DNA of 64,000 nucleotides. It comes from Collinsella sp. An2. Lineage in GTDB: Bacteria > Actinomycetota > Coriobacteriia > Coriobacteriales > Coriobacteriaceae. Below the pieces are notes generated by a model. The model worked only from the letters and a program-made list of their open reading frames with translations, had not been told where the DNA came from and made no database searches. Positions 17,092 through 25,518 of this stretch are shown one piece after another. Location of the stretch: positions 124,001 to 188,000 of the forward strand of contig NZ_NFJW01000003.1 of NCBI RefSeq assembly GCF_002160065.1, given 5' to 3'. Numbering within the stretch: position 1 is the first letter of the stretch; the number at the start of each line of letters is the position of its first letter. The position numbers and the translations under genes are program-made.

Positions 17092-17592
17092 ATGCCGGGC
17101 GACAACTTCCCTGGCGAGAGGATCGAGAGCTTGGTCGATGAGCTCGAGGGCATCATCGAGGAAGCTAAGCCGCCTTTCGGCAAGAACGCGCAGTTCAAGG
17201 TCATCGAGACCGATGTCTTCTTCAACATTCTCGATGAGATTCGCATGAGCTATCCCGAGGAGTGGCAGAAGTCCCGCCGCATCCTGAAGGAGCGCGACGA
17301 GCTCATCGCTTCCGCGACCGCCCAGGCGGACTCCATCATTGCCGACGCCCAGCAGCAGGCGCTCACCATTGCCGGCGAGCAGGAGATCGTGCGCCTTGCC
17401 CAGCAGCAGGCCGACGACATTCGCGACCGCGCGCAGCAGTACGAGCGCGAGACGCGCTACGCCGCCGAGGACTATGCCGAGCAGGTGTTCACGCACCTCG
17501 AGGAGAACCTCAAGAGCCTCACGAACACCGTCGCGCGTTGCCGCCAGCAGCTGAACGAGAACTCTAACAACGCTCAGAACGGCGGCTGGTAA
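17092..17592 (+). CDS. Conserved coiled-coil protein, function unknown
   Basis: A 166-residue protein without membrane segments. A short folded start (about 1-55) precedes a long Ala/Gln/Glu-rich helix (about 60-150) with heptad-like spacing (ERDELIASATAQADSIIADA...), similar in style to ATP-synthase b-subunit or DivIVA helices. The AGGAGACC ribosome site supports the ATG. It overlaps the next gene (TAATG), tying it to the yceD-rpmF unit. No enzymatic motif is visible; a cell-division or ribosome-linked scaffold role is only a guess from context. Confidence 0.7.
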   Translation: MPGDNFPGERIESLVDELEGIIEEAKPPFGKNAQFKVIETDVFFNILDEIRMSYPEEWQKSRRILKERDELIASATAQADSIIADAQQQALTIAGEQEIVRLAQQQADDIRDRAQQYERETRYAAEDYAEQVFTHLEENLKSLTNTVARCRQQLNENSNNAQNGGW

Positions 17593-18146
17593 TGGCACTC
17601 ATCGACCCCATCGTCGTGGAGCTTGAGGGACGTCTCGAGTCTCCGGGTGAGAGCCTTCCCGTATCGGGCAAGGTCGATATTCCCGGCTATGCCGTGGGCG
17701 AGAAGGAGTTCCAGCTCGAGGACGGCATCTCCTATGACGTGGTGCTCACCAATGCGGGCGACGGCATCCTCGTGTCCGGCCTGGTGCGCGCCCATGTGAT
17801 CGGTACGTGCGACCGCTGCCTAGACCCCGCCCATTTCGACGTCGCGGGTGAGCTCGAGGAGTATTTCCTGTTTCACGAGCCTGAGGACGCCGAGGCCTAC
17901 GAGGACGGGTTCGAGCTAGTGGGGGAGAACCGTTCGGTCGACCTTGCAGGGCCCATTGCCGATGCGGTCATCATGGATACCCCGTTCGTGGTGCTGTGCC
18001 GCCCCGACTGCGCCGGGCTCTGCCCGGTGTGCGGCTGCAACCTCAACCATGAGCAGTGCGACTGCGCCGAGCAGGCCGAGGAGGACTGGGTGCAAAGCGA
18101 CGAGAACCCCTTCGCCGCGCTCAAGAACCTCAAGCTCGACGAGTAG
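17592..18146 (+). CDS. yceD: DUF177 protein YceD (large-subunit rRNA accumulation)
   Basis: A 184-residue DUF177 protein. It has the conserved Cys pair CDRC (about 74-77) and a second Cys-rich cluster, CRPDCAGLCPVCGCN (about 137-151), which looks metal-binding. In E. coli and plants the family is needed for 23S rRNA accumulation, and it is usually adjacent to rpmF, as here (195 bp). The ATG overlaps the upstream stop by one base. The C terminus is acidic. A stretch of about 140 bp with a probable promoter separates it from rpmF. Confidence 0.88.
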   Translation: MALIDPIVVELEGRLESPGESLPVSGKVDIPGYAVGEKEFQLEDGISYDVVLTNAGDGILVSGLVRAHVIGTCDRCLDPAHFDVAGELEEYFLFHEPEDAEAYEDGFELVGENRSVDLAGPIADAVIMDTPFVVLCRPDCAGLCPVCGCNLNHEQCDCAEQAEEDWVQSDENPFAALKNLKLDE

Positions 18147-18284
18147 CGTCGTCAACAGGGGGCGCGCTCGCTTGCGTTGCCGCGTGCTCACCGGCCAGCG
18201 CGCGGGATAGATCGCGTGTGCAAGCTATGTGGTCAAGCGGTGACGTGCGAGAATCTTCGCTATACAGAGCTGGCGTTTGTGTGC

Positions 18285-18290
18285 TAATAT
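18285..18290 (+). promoter_or_regulatory. Candidate -10 element upstream of rpmF
   Basis: TAATAT lies 52 bp before the rpmF ATG in the 195-bp gap after yceD. No good -35 is visible, so this is a weak call. Confidence 0.35.
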
Positions 18291-18341
18291 CATCGCCTGT
18301 GCTTATTCACGCTTGTTCGTTAGGACATAAGGAAGGTCATC

Positions 18342-18521
18342 ATGCCAGTACCTAAGCAAAAACAGGGCCGTATCCGGACCCATCATCGTCGTTCTGCCAA
18401 CATGAAGATCGACGCTCCGGCTCGTTCCATCTGCCCTCGTTGCGGCGCCGTGAAGCTTCCCCATCACGTCTGCCCCAACTGCGGTTTCTACAAGGACCGC
18501 GAGGTCATCGTCACCGAGTAA
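18342..18521 (+). CDS. rpmF: 50S ribosomal protein L32
   Basis: A 59-residue L32 starting MPVPKQKQGRIRTHHRRS, with the zinc ribbon CPRC (about 38-41) and CPNC (about 51-54). It is a late component of the large ribosomal subunit. Ribosome site AAGGAAGG is 5-6 bases upstream. It sits between yceD and plsX, the standard order (yceD-rpmF-plsX) in many bacteria. Confidence 0.97.
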   Translation: MPVPKQKQGRIRTHHRRSANMKIDAPARSICPRCGAVKLPHHVCPNCGFYKDREVIVTE

Positions 18522-18653
18522 CCATCGAGGCGGATACGTCCGCAGCATGATGCCCGCTGAAGGTGATAGTCACACTGCACGCCGAGCGTGCGTTCTTTGG
18601 GAATCTATGGCCGGCTCGGTGAGTCGGCCATTTCACTATCGAGGTGATTTGAC

Positions 18654-19673
18654 ATGAGCAAGGTCCGTGTCTGTGTCGATGTCATGGGTGGAGACGAGGA
18701 GCCTCAGGTCGTTCTGGACGGTATCGACGCCGCCCTCGCCGCCGATCCTGAGCTTGAAGTTGTCGCAGTTGGCCCGCAGGACATCGTCGAGGCGTTTGCC
18801 GCCTCGCGCGATCGTGTAGAGCCGCTCGTCGCGCCCGACGTGATCACCATGGAAGACGATCCCATCAAGGCGGTCATGACGAAGCGCAAGTCGTCCATCG
18901 TCCTTGCCTGCCGCGCGGTCAAGAAGGGGACGGCCCAGGGCTTCTTCTCTGCCGGTGCGACCGGTGCCATCACCGCGGCTGCCACGGCCTATGTGACGCC
19001 GTTCCGCTATGAGGTCGACGGTCGTCGCGAGCCCATCCGCCCCTGCATCACCACGGCCGTGCCCAACCGTGCAGGTGGACTTACGGTGCTTTGCGACATG
19101 GGTGCGAACCCCGACGTCGAGGTCGAGGACATGGTGCGGTTTGGCCAGATGGGCGCCGTCTATTCCCACGTCGTGTGCGGCGTGGAGCATCCCCGCGTGG
19201 GACTGCTTTCCAACGGCACGGAGGACTCCAAGGGCTCGCATTTCACCAAGGCGTGCTTCCCGGCCATGCGTGAGGCGGTTCCCGGCTTTATCGGCAACTG
19301 CGAGGGCACCGACCTTCTTGCCGGCACCGTCGACGTGGTGGTGACCGACGGCTTTGCCGGCAACGTTGCGCTCAAGGCTACCGAGGGCGCTGCGAAGATG
19401 ATCATGCACGAGCTGAAGGGCGTGCTGTTGGGTTCGCTCAAGGGCAAGATCGCTGCGCTTCTGGTCAAAGACCAGCTCGGCGCGCTCAAGGAGAAGCTCT
19501 CCGGCGACGCTGTGGGCGGCGCGATCCTGCTGGGCCTCAAGGGCGTCGTGCTCATTGGACACGGTGCGACCTCGGTCGAGGCCGTGAAGAACGGCACTCT
19601 TGCCACCGCGCGCGCCATCAGGGCCGACCTGGTGGAGAAGGTTGCCGATTCCATGGACGGGTTGGTTGAGTAG
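18654..19673 (+). CDS. plsX: Phosphate acyltransferase PlsX
   Basis: A 339-residue PlsX, with the family opening CVDVMGGDEEP and later signatures GATGAITAAAT and CDMGANPDVE. It converts acyl-ACP plus phosphate to acyl-phosphate, the donor for PlsY, linking fatty-acid synthesis to phospholipids at the membrane face. The ATG has an AGGTGATT site. The 130-bp leader contains a small hairpin ATGGCCG / CGGCCAT (about 18607-18631) that could act in regulation. A terminator follows, so acpP is probably expressed separately. Confidence 0.95.
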   Translation: MSKVRVCVDVMGGDEEPQVVLDGIDAALAADPELEVVAVGPQDIVEAFAASRDRVEPLVAPDVITMEDDPIKAVMTKRKSSIVLACRAVKKGTAQGFFSAGATGAITAAATAYVTPFRYEVDGRREPIRPCITTAVPNRAGGLTVLCDMGANPDVEVEDMVRFGQMGAVYSHVVCGVEHPRVGLLSNGTEDSKGSHFTKACFPAMREAVPGFIGNCEGTDLLAGTVDVVVTDGFAGNVALKATEGAAKMIMHELKGVLLGSLKGKIAALLVKDQLGALKEKLSGDAVGGAILLGLKGVVLIGHGATSVEAVKNGTLATARAIRADLVEKVADSMDGLVE

Positions 19674-19707
19674 CGTCTTCAGGACGTGCACCAAGAACGA
19701 TGTTCAG

Positions 19708-19734
19708 AAAGGCCCCGGGCTCGCTCGGGGCCTT
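19708..19734 (+). terminator. Terminator after plsX
   Basis: AAAGGCCCCG / CGGGGCCTTT is a 10-bp perfect stem with a 7-nt loop about 35 bp past the plsX stop. The T run is short (three), so termination may be partial. Confidence 0.7.
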
Positions 19735-19861
19735 TGCGTAGCCCGCGCCCGCCGACAAACTTTTGAGCCGCCCGCGGACGGCGTCGTTGAGCGGTCTGGA
19801 CATTGCGGGTAGAATCGATACGGTTCATCATCGCCGCTTGCGGCATGCGAAAGGAGAGAAC

Positions 19862-20104
19862 ATGGAGCGCACCGAGATTTTCGCTAAGGTCGTCGACGTC
19901 GCCAGCGATGTTCTGGGCATCAGCCCCGACGAGATCGCCGAACAGACCACGTTCGACGATCTTGACGCCGACTCGCTCGACCGCCTGCAGCTTGTCACCG
20001 CGTTCGAGGACGAGTTCGGCATCGAGATCGCCGAAGACAAGCTCATGTCCATTAACTCTGTCGCCGACGCCATCGATGCTATCGAGGCTACCCAGGAGGC
20101 TTAA
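19862..20104 (+). CDS. acpP: Acyl carrier protein
   Basis: An 80-residue acidic carrier protein. The phosphopantetheine attachment serine is Ser38 in DADSLDRLQL, preceded by the usual helix I, and EFGIEIAED forms the region after helix II. The ATG at 19862 follows AAAGGAGAG; longer in-frame starts upstream lack this. It carries growing acyl chains in type II fatty-acid synthesis and serves PlsX. It is followed within 6 bases by rnc, the common plsX-acpP-rnc arrangement. Confidence 0.95.
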   Translation: MERTEIFAKVVDVASDVLGISPDEIAEQTTFDDLDADSLDRLQLVTAFEDEFGIEIAEDKLMSINSVADAIDAIEATQEA

Positions 20105-20109
20105 GGTTC

Positions 20110-20835
20110 GTGCCCGTTTCCGAAAAACTCGCCCGGGTCGAAGAGATCTGCGATTACCAATTCAACGATAAGAAGCTGCTGCGCTGCGCGATCACCCACC
20201 CTTCGGCGGTGGAGGGCCAGCCTGTTTCGGCCTCCTACGAGCGCCTTGAGTTCTTGGGCGACTCGATTCTGGGGTCGATTGTTGCGCTGGCCTTGTTCCG
20301 CAGCTATCCCACCTTCGACGAAGGAAAGCTCACCCGGCTCAAGGTATCGCTCGTTTCGGGCATGACGCTCTCCGATGTCGGCTTGGAGCTTGGTATCGAT
20401 TCGTGCATCATCTTCGGCGCCTCCGAGACGGGGACCGGCGCGCGTGGTCTGCACTCCGCGCTTGAGAACGTCTATGAGTCGCTTGTGGGCGCTATGTATC
20501 TCGACGGTGGTTGGGACGTGGCGGAGCGCTTCGTCACCCGTACGTTGAAGCCTCATCTTGCTGCCGACCGTGCGGAGCACCCGACGAATCCCAAGTCATA
20601 CCTGCAGGAGTGCGTACAGGGCGATCATGGCGATCCTCCTGTCTACAAACTCGTCGACACGAGCGGTCCTGCCCATGAGCCCACCTTTACCGCGGTGGTT
20701 CTGGTGGGCGGTGCGCGCATGGGACGCGGCACCGGTTCGTCCAAGAAGGAGGCGGAGGCTGCCGCCGCGCTCGACGCGCTTGAGCGCCTGGGATATACCA
20801 CGGGCGGCGTCATCCTAAAGAAGAAGCTGGGGTGA
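20110..20835 (+). CDS. rnc: Ribonuclease III
   Basis: A 241-residue RNase III. The catalytic signature ERLEFLGDS (about 44-52) and the second acidic cluster ENVYESLVGAMYLDGG (about 119-134) form the two-metal site. A double-stranded RNA-binding domain occupies about 165-235. It cleaves dsRNA in rRNA and mRNA processing. The GTG start uses an AGGAGG located inside the end of acpP (20094-20099), about 10 bases away. It lies just upstream of smc, a conserved neighbour. Confidence 0.95.
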   Translation: MPVSEKLARVEEICDYQFNDKKLLRCAITHPSAVEGQPVSASYERLEFLGDSILGSIVALALFRSYPTFDEGKLTRLKVSLVSGMTLSDVGLELGIDSCIIFGASETGTGARGLHSALENVYESLVGAMYLDGGWDVAERFVTRTLKPHLAADRAEHPTNPKSYLQECVQGDHGDPPVYKLVDTSGPAHEPTFTAVVLVGGARMGRGTGSSKKEAEAAAALDALERLGYTTGGVILKKKLG

Positions 20836-20845
20836 GGGATCGAGC

Positions 20846-23800
20846 GTGTACCTGAAGTCACTCACCCTCAAGGGGTTTAAATCGTTTGCCGATCGTGCCC
20901 ACATGACGTTCGAGCCGGGCTTGACCGTCATCGTGGGCCCGAACGGTTCGGGCAAATCGAACATCTCCGACGCCATTTTGTGGGTGTTGGGCGAGCAGAG
21001 CGCCAAGCACCTGCGCGGCCAGGCCATGGAGGACGTTATTTTCTCCGGTTCGTCCGCCCGCAAGCCGGTGGGTGTCGCCGAGGTGACGCTCGTGCTTGAT
21101 AACTCGGACCACGTGCTGCCCGTCGACTTCGACGAGGTCGCCATCACGAGGCGCATGTACCGTTCGGGCGAGTCCGAGTACCTCATCAACTCGAGCCCCT
21201 GCCGCCTCATGGACATTCAGGACATCCTGCACGACTCCGGTCTGGGCAAGGACACGCATTCCATCATCAGCCAGGGCAAGCTCGACGCCATTCTGCAGAG
21301 CCGGCCCGAAGAGCGCCGCGCCCTCATCGAGGAGGCTGCGGGCATCTCGAAGCATAAGCGCCGCAAAGAGCGTGCGGCCCGCAAGATCAAATCCATGGAT
21401 GAACACCTGGTGCGTGCGCGCGACGTAAGCCGTGAGGTCACCCGCCAGCTTCGTCCGCTCGAGCGCCAGGTGGACCGTGCGCGCAAGTACCGCGATCTCT
21501 CCGAGCGTGCGACACGCCTGACGCAGATCCTTGCCGTCGACGAGCTCCGTCGGCTCCAGGCCGAATGGGCCGATCTTGAGTCCCGCGCCAAGGAGGGCGA
21601 GGCCTCGCTCGAGGTGGCGCGCTACCGCATGGCCGAAAAGGAGCGCGAGCTTGAAAAGCTTCAGGTCATGCTCGAGGAGAAGGGCCTGTTTGTGGGCGAC
21701 CTCGGAGAGCAGCGCCGCCGCGTGCAGGACGTCGTGGGCCGCATGAACTCCGACATGCGCCTGCTCGAGGAGAAGGGCCACAACATGGTGACCCGCCTCT
21801 CCGAGATGCGCGGCACCCTGTCGGGCTCCGAGCATCAGCGCCGCCGCGTTGCCGAGGACCTCGAGCATGTGCGCACACAGCTGGACGAGGTGACCGCAGA
21901 GCTTTCCGTTGCCGAGTCCGACGTGGCCGAGCTCGAGCCTGCCGCCGATCGTATCCACGCGCGCCGTGTGGAGCTCGACGACCAGATCGGCGCACTCACG
22001 CGTGAGCAGCGCGAGGAGCAGCGTCGCGCCGACAACGCCTCGCTTTCGCTTGCCAAGGTAAAAGAGACGCTCTCGAACGCCGAGCTTGAGGACGATCTCT
22101 ACGCGTCGCGCCTCGACCAGCTTGCCGAGGCCATCGATACCGTGCAGGCATCGCTTGAGAGCAGGCGTGGTCGCGCCGAGGAGCTTGAGGCAGAGCTCGC
22201 CCAGGCAAAGCAGGCTAAAGAGGATGCCCAGGGAGCCATCGACGTGGCGCAGCGCGCCCTCAACGAGCTGTCGGCCAAGGAGTCCGAGGCGCGCGACCGC
22301 CTGGGTGAGGTTCGTATGGAGCTGTCGAGCTTGCGGAAGCTCGATGCCCGCCTGGCGGATTCCTCGCCGCTCACGGCGCGGGTCGCGCAGGCGTGCGCGG
22401 ACTCGGTGGAGGCGCGCCTGGGAGACGTCATCGAGGCGCCGCAGGAGCTTGAGTCGCTCGTCGAACAGCTGCTTGCCGACGATATCGACGCCCTGGTCAT
22501 GACCGACGCTGCGGCCATTCGTGCTGCGGGCGCCTGCGCGCAGGAGGACGGCGCCTCCGGCGAGGCCCTGCTCATCTCGCGCGGCGTTGCGCCGGTGGGC
22601 GCCGCCGACGGCGCTGCGGGACGGCGCCTGGTGGAGCTGCTGCAGGTCCGCGATGGGTATGGACCTGCCGTCGCGGCGCTTCTGGGACACGTGCAGCTTG
22701 TCGATTCGCTTGACGAGGCGCTTGACGCGCCGGTGGTCCCCGGCGTTCTCTACGTGACGCCCGATGGCATGCGGGTGCGCGATGGCGGCGTGGTACGCGT
22801 GGGTTCGGGCGCCGATGCCTCTGCGGGTGCCCTTGAGCGCAAGCGTCGCATCCGTGAGCTCGCAGGGTTGGAGCCCGATCTTTCGGCCACCTTTGAGCAT
22901 GCCGGCCAGCAGGTCGACGAGGCCCGTGTGGCGCTGACCCAGGCCCGCTCCTCTGAAGGCGATGTTGCGGGCGAGATTGCGCGCCTGGAGGGAGAGCGCT
23001 CGTCGGTGCTCGCCGAGATCGGGCGGCTCGAGCAGTCGCTGTCGTCGTCCCTTGCCGACCAGACGCAGCTCACGCATCGCCGCGAGAAGGCAGCCGAGCA
23101 GGTGCGCGCGGCACAGCCCCAGGTCGAGGAGCTCTCGCGCACGCGTGACGAGGCCCGTGCCCGCGTGGGGGAGCTTGCGTCCCAGCTTGCCGAGCTCAAC
23201 GATGAGTTCGATCGGCTGCGCCGCGAGGACGCCGAGGCCGCCGGCAAGCTCGGTGACGCGAAGGTCCGCCGCGCGCAGGCGAGCGAGCGCAAGCGTAGCC
23301 TGGAGCGTCGCGCGCCCGAGCTGGAGCGTCGCCTCGAGGGCATCGATCGACGAATCCGGGCCACCACCCAGGCGTCGCGTTCCCTTGAGGTGCTGAGGCT
23401 TCGCGTCGACCCGCTGCACGACCGGTATTCGGCGCTTCTTGAGCGCGCCATGGACTGGGCTGCTCGCCTGCGGGACCAGGCGTCTCTTGAAGAGGCCGAT
23501 TCGGCGAGCCTGAAGGCCACGATCGAGGAGGCCAAAGAGCAGGTCGCTGCCGCCAAGCGTGAGGTCGACGAGGCGTCTTCCGACCAAAACGAGTTTCAGG
23601 TCGCCCGCGGCAAGCTTGAGGTCAAGGTCGAAAACGCCATCAAGGCCATCACCGCCGACGGGAAGACGGTGCTCGAGGAGGCGCTGGCGCTTCCTGCGCC
23701 CGAGGACCGCGACGCGGCCGAGCGAGAGCTGAACGACCTCGCTCGCCAGATCAATAACCTCGGCCCGGTCAACCAGGTGGCGATGGAGGAGTACGAACGC

Positions 23801-24379
23801 CTGCGCGAGCGCGCCGACTACATCGCGTCCCAGCTGGCCGACCTTGAGGCGGCCCGCAAGGCGCTCACCAAGATCACGGCAGCCATCGACCGCAAGATGC
23901 GCAACGCCTTCCTTACGACCTTCGACAAGGTGGACGCCAACTTCCGCGAGGTGTTTGGCATGCTGTTCCCCGGCGGACAGGCCCATCTTGAGATGACCGA
24001 CCCGGAGCACCCCGCCGACACGGGCATCGAGGTCGTCGCGCAGCCGCGCGGCAAGCGCATCACCAAGATGATGCTCATGAGCGGCGGCGAGAAGAGCTTG
24101 ACGGCGCTTGCGCTGCTCTTCGCGGTCTATCGCACGCGCACGGTGCCCTTCTACGTGCTCGACGAGGTCGAGGCGGCGCTTGACGACTCGAACCTCTCGA
24201 AGCTGCTCGATGCCATTGACGTGCTGCGAAAGTCCACGCAGCTGCTTGTGGTTTCGCATCAGCGCCGCACCATGGAGGACGCGGACGTGCTCTACGGCGT
24301 ATCCATGCAGGCCGACGGAGTGAGCCGCGTGGTGAGCCAGAGACTTGATCGCACGACAGGAAAGGTTGTGAATGCATAA
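20846..24379 (+). CDS. smc: Chromosome segregation ATPase SMC
   Basis: A 1177-residue SMC, full length for the family. Walker A GPNGSGKSN is at 31-39. Long coiled coils (about 170-495 and 670-1000) flank a hinge at about 500-660. The C-terminal head has the signature LMSGGEKS (about 1075) and Walker B VLDEVEAALDD (about 1103). With ScpA/ScpB it condenses and separates sister chromosomes. GTG start at 20846, 10 bases after rnc; the stop overlaps the ftsY ATG (TAATG). The scp genes are not in the window. Confidence 0.97.
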   Translation: MYLKSLTLKGFKSFADRAHMTFEPGLTVIVGPNGSGKSNISDAILWVLGEQSAKHLRGQAMEDVIFSGSSARKPVGVAEVTLVLDNSDHVLPVDFDEVAITRRMYRSGESEYLINSSPCRLMDIQDILHDSGLGKDTHSIISQGKLDAILQSRPEERRALIEEAAGISKHKRRKERAARKIKSMDEHLVRARDVSREVTRQLRPLERQVDRARKYRDLSERATRLTQILAVDELRRLQAEWADLESRAKEGEASLEVARYRMAEKERELEKLQVMLEEKGLFVGDLGEQRRRVQDVVGRMNSDMRLLEEKGHNMVTRLSEMRGTLSGSEHQRRRVAEDLEHVRTQLDEVTAELSVAESDVAELEPAADRIHARRVELDDQIGALTREQREEQRRADNASLSLAKVKETLSNAELEDDLYASRLDQLAEAIDTVQASLESRRGRAEELEAELAQAKQAKEDAQGAIDVAQRALNELSAKESEARDRLGEVRMELSSLRKLDARLADSSPLTARVAQACADSVEARLGDVIEAPQELESLVEQLLADDIDALVMTDAAAIRAAGACAQEDGASGEALLISRGVAPVGAADGAAGRRLVELLQVRDGYGPAVAALLGHVQLVDSLDEALDAPVVPGVLYVTPDGMRVRDGGVVRVGSGADASAGALERKRRIRELAGLEPDLSATFEHAGQQVDEARVALTQARSSEGDVAGEIARLEGERSSVLAEIGRLEQSLSSSLADQTQLTHRREKAAEQVRAAQPQVEELSRTRDEARARVGELASQLAELNDEFDRLRREDAEAAGKLGDAKVRRAQASERKRSLERRAPELERRLEGIDRRIRATTQASRSLEVLRLRVDPLHDRYSALLERAMDWAARLRDQASLEEADSASLKATIEEAKEQVAAAKREVDEASSDQNEFQVARGKLEVKVENAIKAITADGKTVLEEALALPAPEDRDAAERELNDLARQINNLGPVNQVAMEEYERLRERADYIASQLADLEAARKALTKITAAIDRKMRNAFLTTFDKVDANFREVFGMLFPGGQAHLEMTDPEHPADTGIEVVAQPRGKRITKMMLMSGGEKSLTALALLFAVYRTRTVPFYVLDEVEAALDDSNLSKLLDAIDVLRKSTQLLVVSHQRRTMEDADVLYGVSMQADGVSRVVSQRLDRTTGKVVNA

Positions 24380-25293
24380 TGGGACTCTTTGACGCGCTGT
24401 CGCGCGGTTTGAAGCGCAGCCGCGAGGCCTTGAACGAAGTCTTCTACTTCGGCGGCGAGGTCACCGAGGAGTTTTGGGAGGAGCTCGAGGACACCCTGGT
24501 CATGGGAGACATGGGTGCCGAGATCTCCATGCAGGTGACCGACGACCTGCGCGACGTGGCGGCACGCAAGAACCTTACGACGGCGCCTCAACTGCGCCGT
24601 GCCCTGGCTGAGCGCCTTGCGGAGAGCTTCGTGGTCCCCGAGCACGACCCCTTTGACGACACGCCTTCGTGCGTGCTGTTCGTGGGCATCAACGGCGCGG
24701 GCAAGACCACCACGGTGGGAAAGATCGCCAGCGCCGCGCACGAGAAAGGTAAGAACGTCGTCATCGGCTCTGCCGACACCTTCCGCGCCGCCGCTATCGA
24801 GCAGCTTGACGTATGGGGCAAGCGTGCCGATGTGCCGGTGGTCAAACGCGACCGCGGCGCGGATCCTGCCAGCGTGTGCTATGACGTTCTCGACGAGGCC
24901 GATCGCCGCGGGTCCGACCTTGTGCTCATCGACACCGCAGGCCGCCTGCACACCTCTCCCGAGCTCATGCGCGAGCTTGCCAAGGTGGTCAACGTGACGC
25001 GCAAGCGTGCGGCGAAGTGCCGTGCCGGCGCCATGCCGGTCTCGGTCGTGTTGGTCATCGACGCGGGTACGGGCCAAAACGGCCTCAACCAGGCTGTTGA
25101 GTTCAACGAGGCGCTTGGCCTGGACGGCATCATCATGACCAAGCTCGACGGCACCGCGAAGGGCGGCATCGCCATGGCCGTAGCCTCCAAGCTCAAACTT
25201 TCCATCTACCGTATCGGCGTCGGCGAGCGCATCGAAGACCTGCAACCCTTCGACCCCCAAGCCTTCTGCCGCGCCCTCGTAGGCGAGGAGTAA
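24379..25293 (+). CDS. ftsY: Signal recognition particle receptor FtsY
   Basis: A 304-residue FtsY, the short form lacking the acidic A domain. The NG domain shows GINGAGKTTTVGK (G1, about 101-113), DTFRAAAIEQL (about 134-144), DTAGRLHT (G3) and TKLDGTAKGG (G4/G5 region). It docks SRP-ribosome complexes to SecYEG at the membrane, with GTP hydrolysis shared with Ffh. Translationally coupled to smc by a one-base overlap; ffh follows after a 225-bp gap holding a long hairpin. Confidence 0.96.
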   Translation: MGLFDALSRGLKRSREALNEVFYFGGEVTEEFWEELEDTLVMGDMGAEISMQVTDDLRDVAARKNLTTAPQLRRALAERLAESFVVPEHDPFDDTPSCVLFVGINGAGKTTTVGKIASAAHEKGKNVVIGSADTFRAAAIEQLDVWGKRADVPVVKRDRGADPASVCYDVLDEADRRGSDLVLIDTAGRLHTSPELMRELAKVVNVTRKRAAKCRAGAMPVSVVLVIDAGTGQNGLNQAVEFNEALGLDGIIMTKLDGTAKGGIAMAVASKLKLSIYRIGVGERIEDLQPFDPQAFCRALVGEE

Positions 25294-25397
25294 CGTCAAC
25301 CTCCTCCTCCCGCATGGTAGAGTTGCACATACGTAACCGCTACCACCCAGTCAACCTTCCAGTTCCTTGTCTCTCGCGAGTACGTGAGCACTGCGCA

Positions 25398-25487
25398 GGG
25401 CCTTTGCCCTTGAGGTCCTTCGCGAGTTCCGCAGCGAGCCCCGCGAGCGAGGACTGTCCGAGCAGAGGACCTCAAGGGCAAAGGCCC
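25398..25487. repeat. Long hairpin H with conserved core (ftsY-ffh gap)
   Basis: A perfect 22-bp inverted repeat (GGGCCTTTGCCCTTGAGG... at 25398-25419; its complement at 25466-25487) encloses 46 nt. Read on the minus strand, the enclosed core (TGCTCGGACAGTCCTCG...GCTGCGGAACT) matches the core of the hairpin at 29663-29765, although the stems of the two are unrelated. No T run follows. Confidence 0.85.
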
Positions 25488-25518
25488 GTCCGGGAGCACT
25501 ACCACGATAGGAGCCCTC

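Noticed and set aside
20858-24259. Long open frame (1133 codons) on the minus strand opposite smc
   Set aside because: Antisense shadow with biased Leu/Arg/His content and no motifs; SMC on the plus strand is unambiguous. The same applies to frames opposite ileS, alaS, ftsH and the ABC genes.
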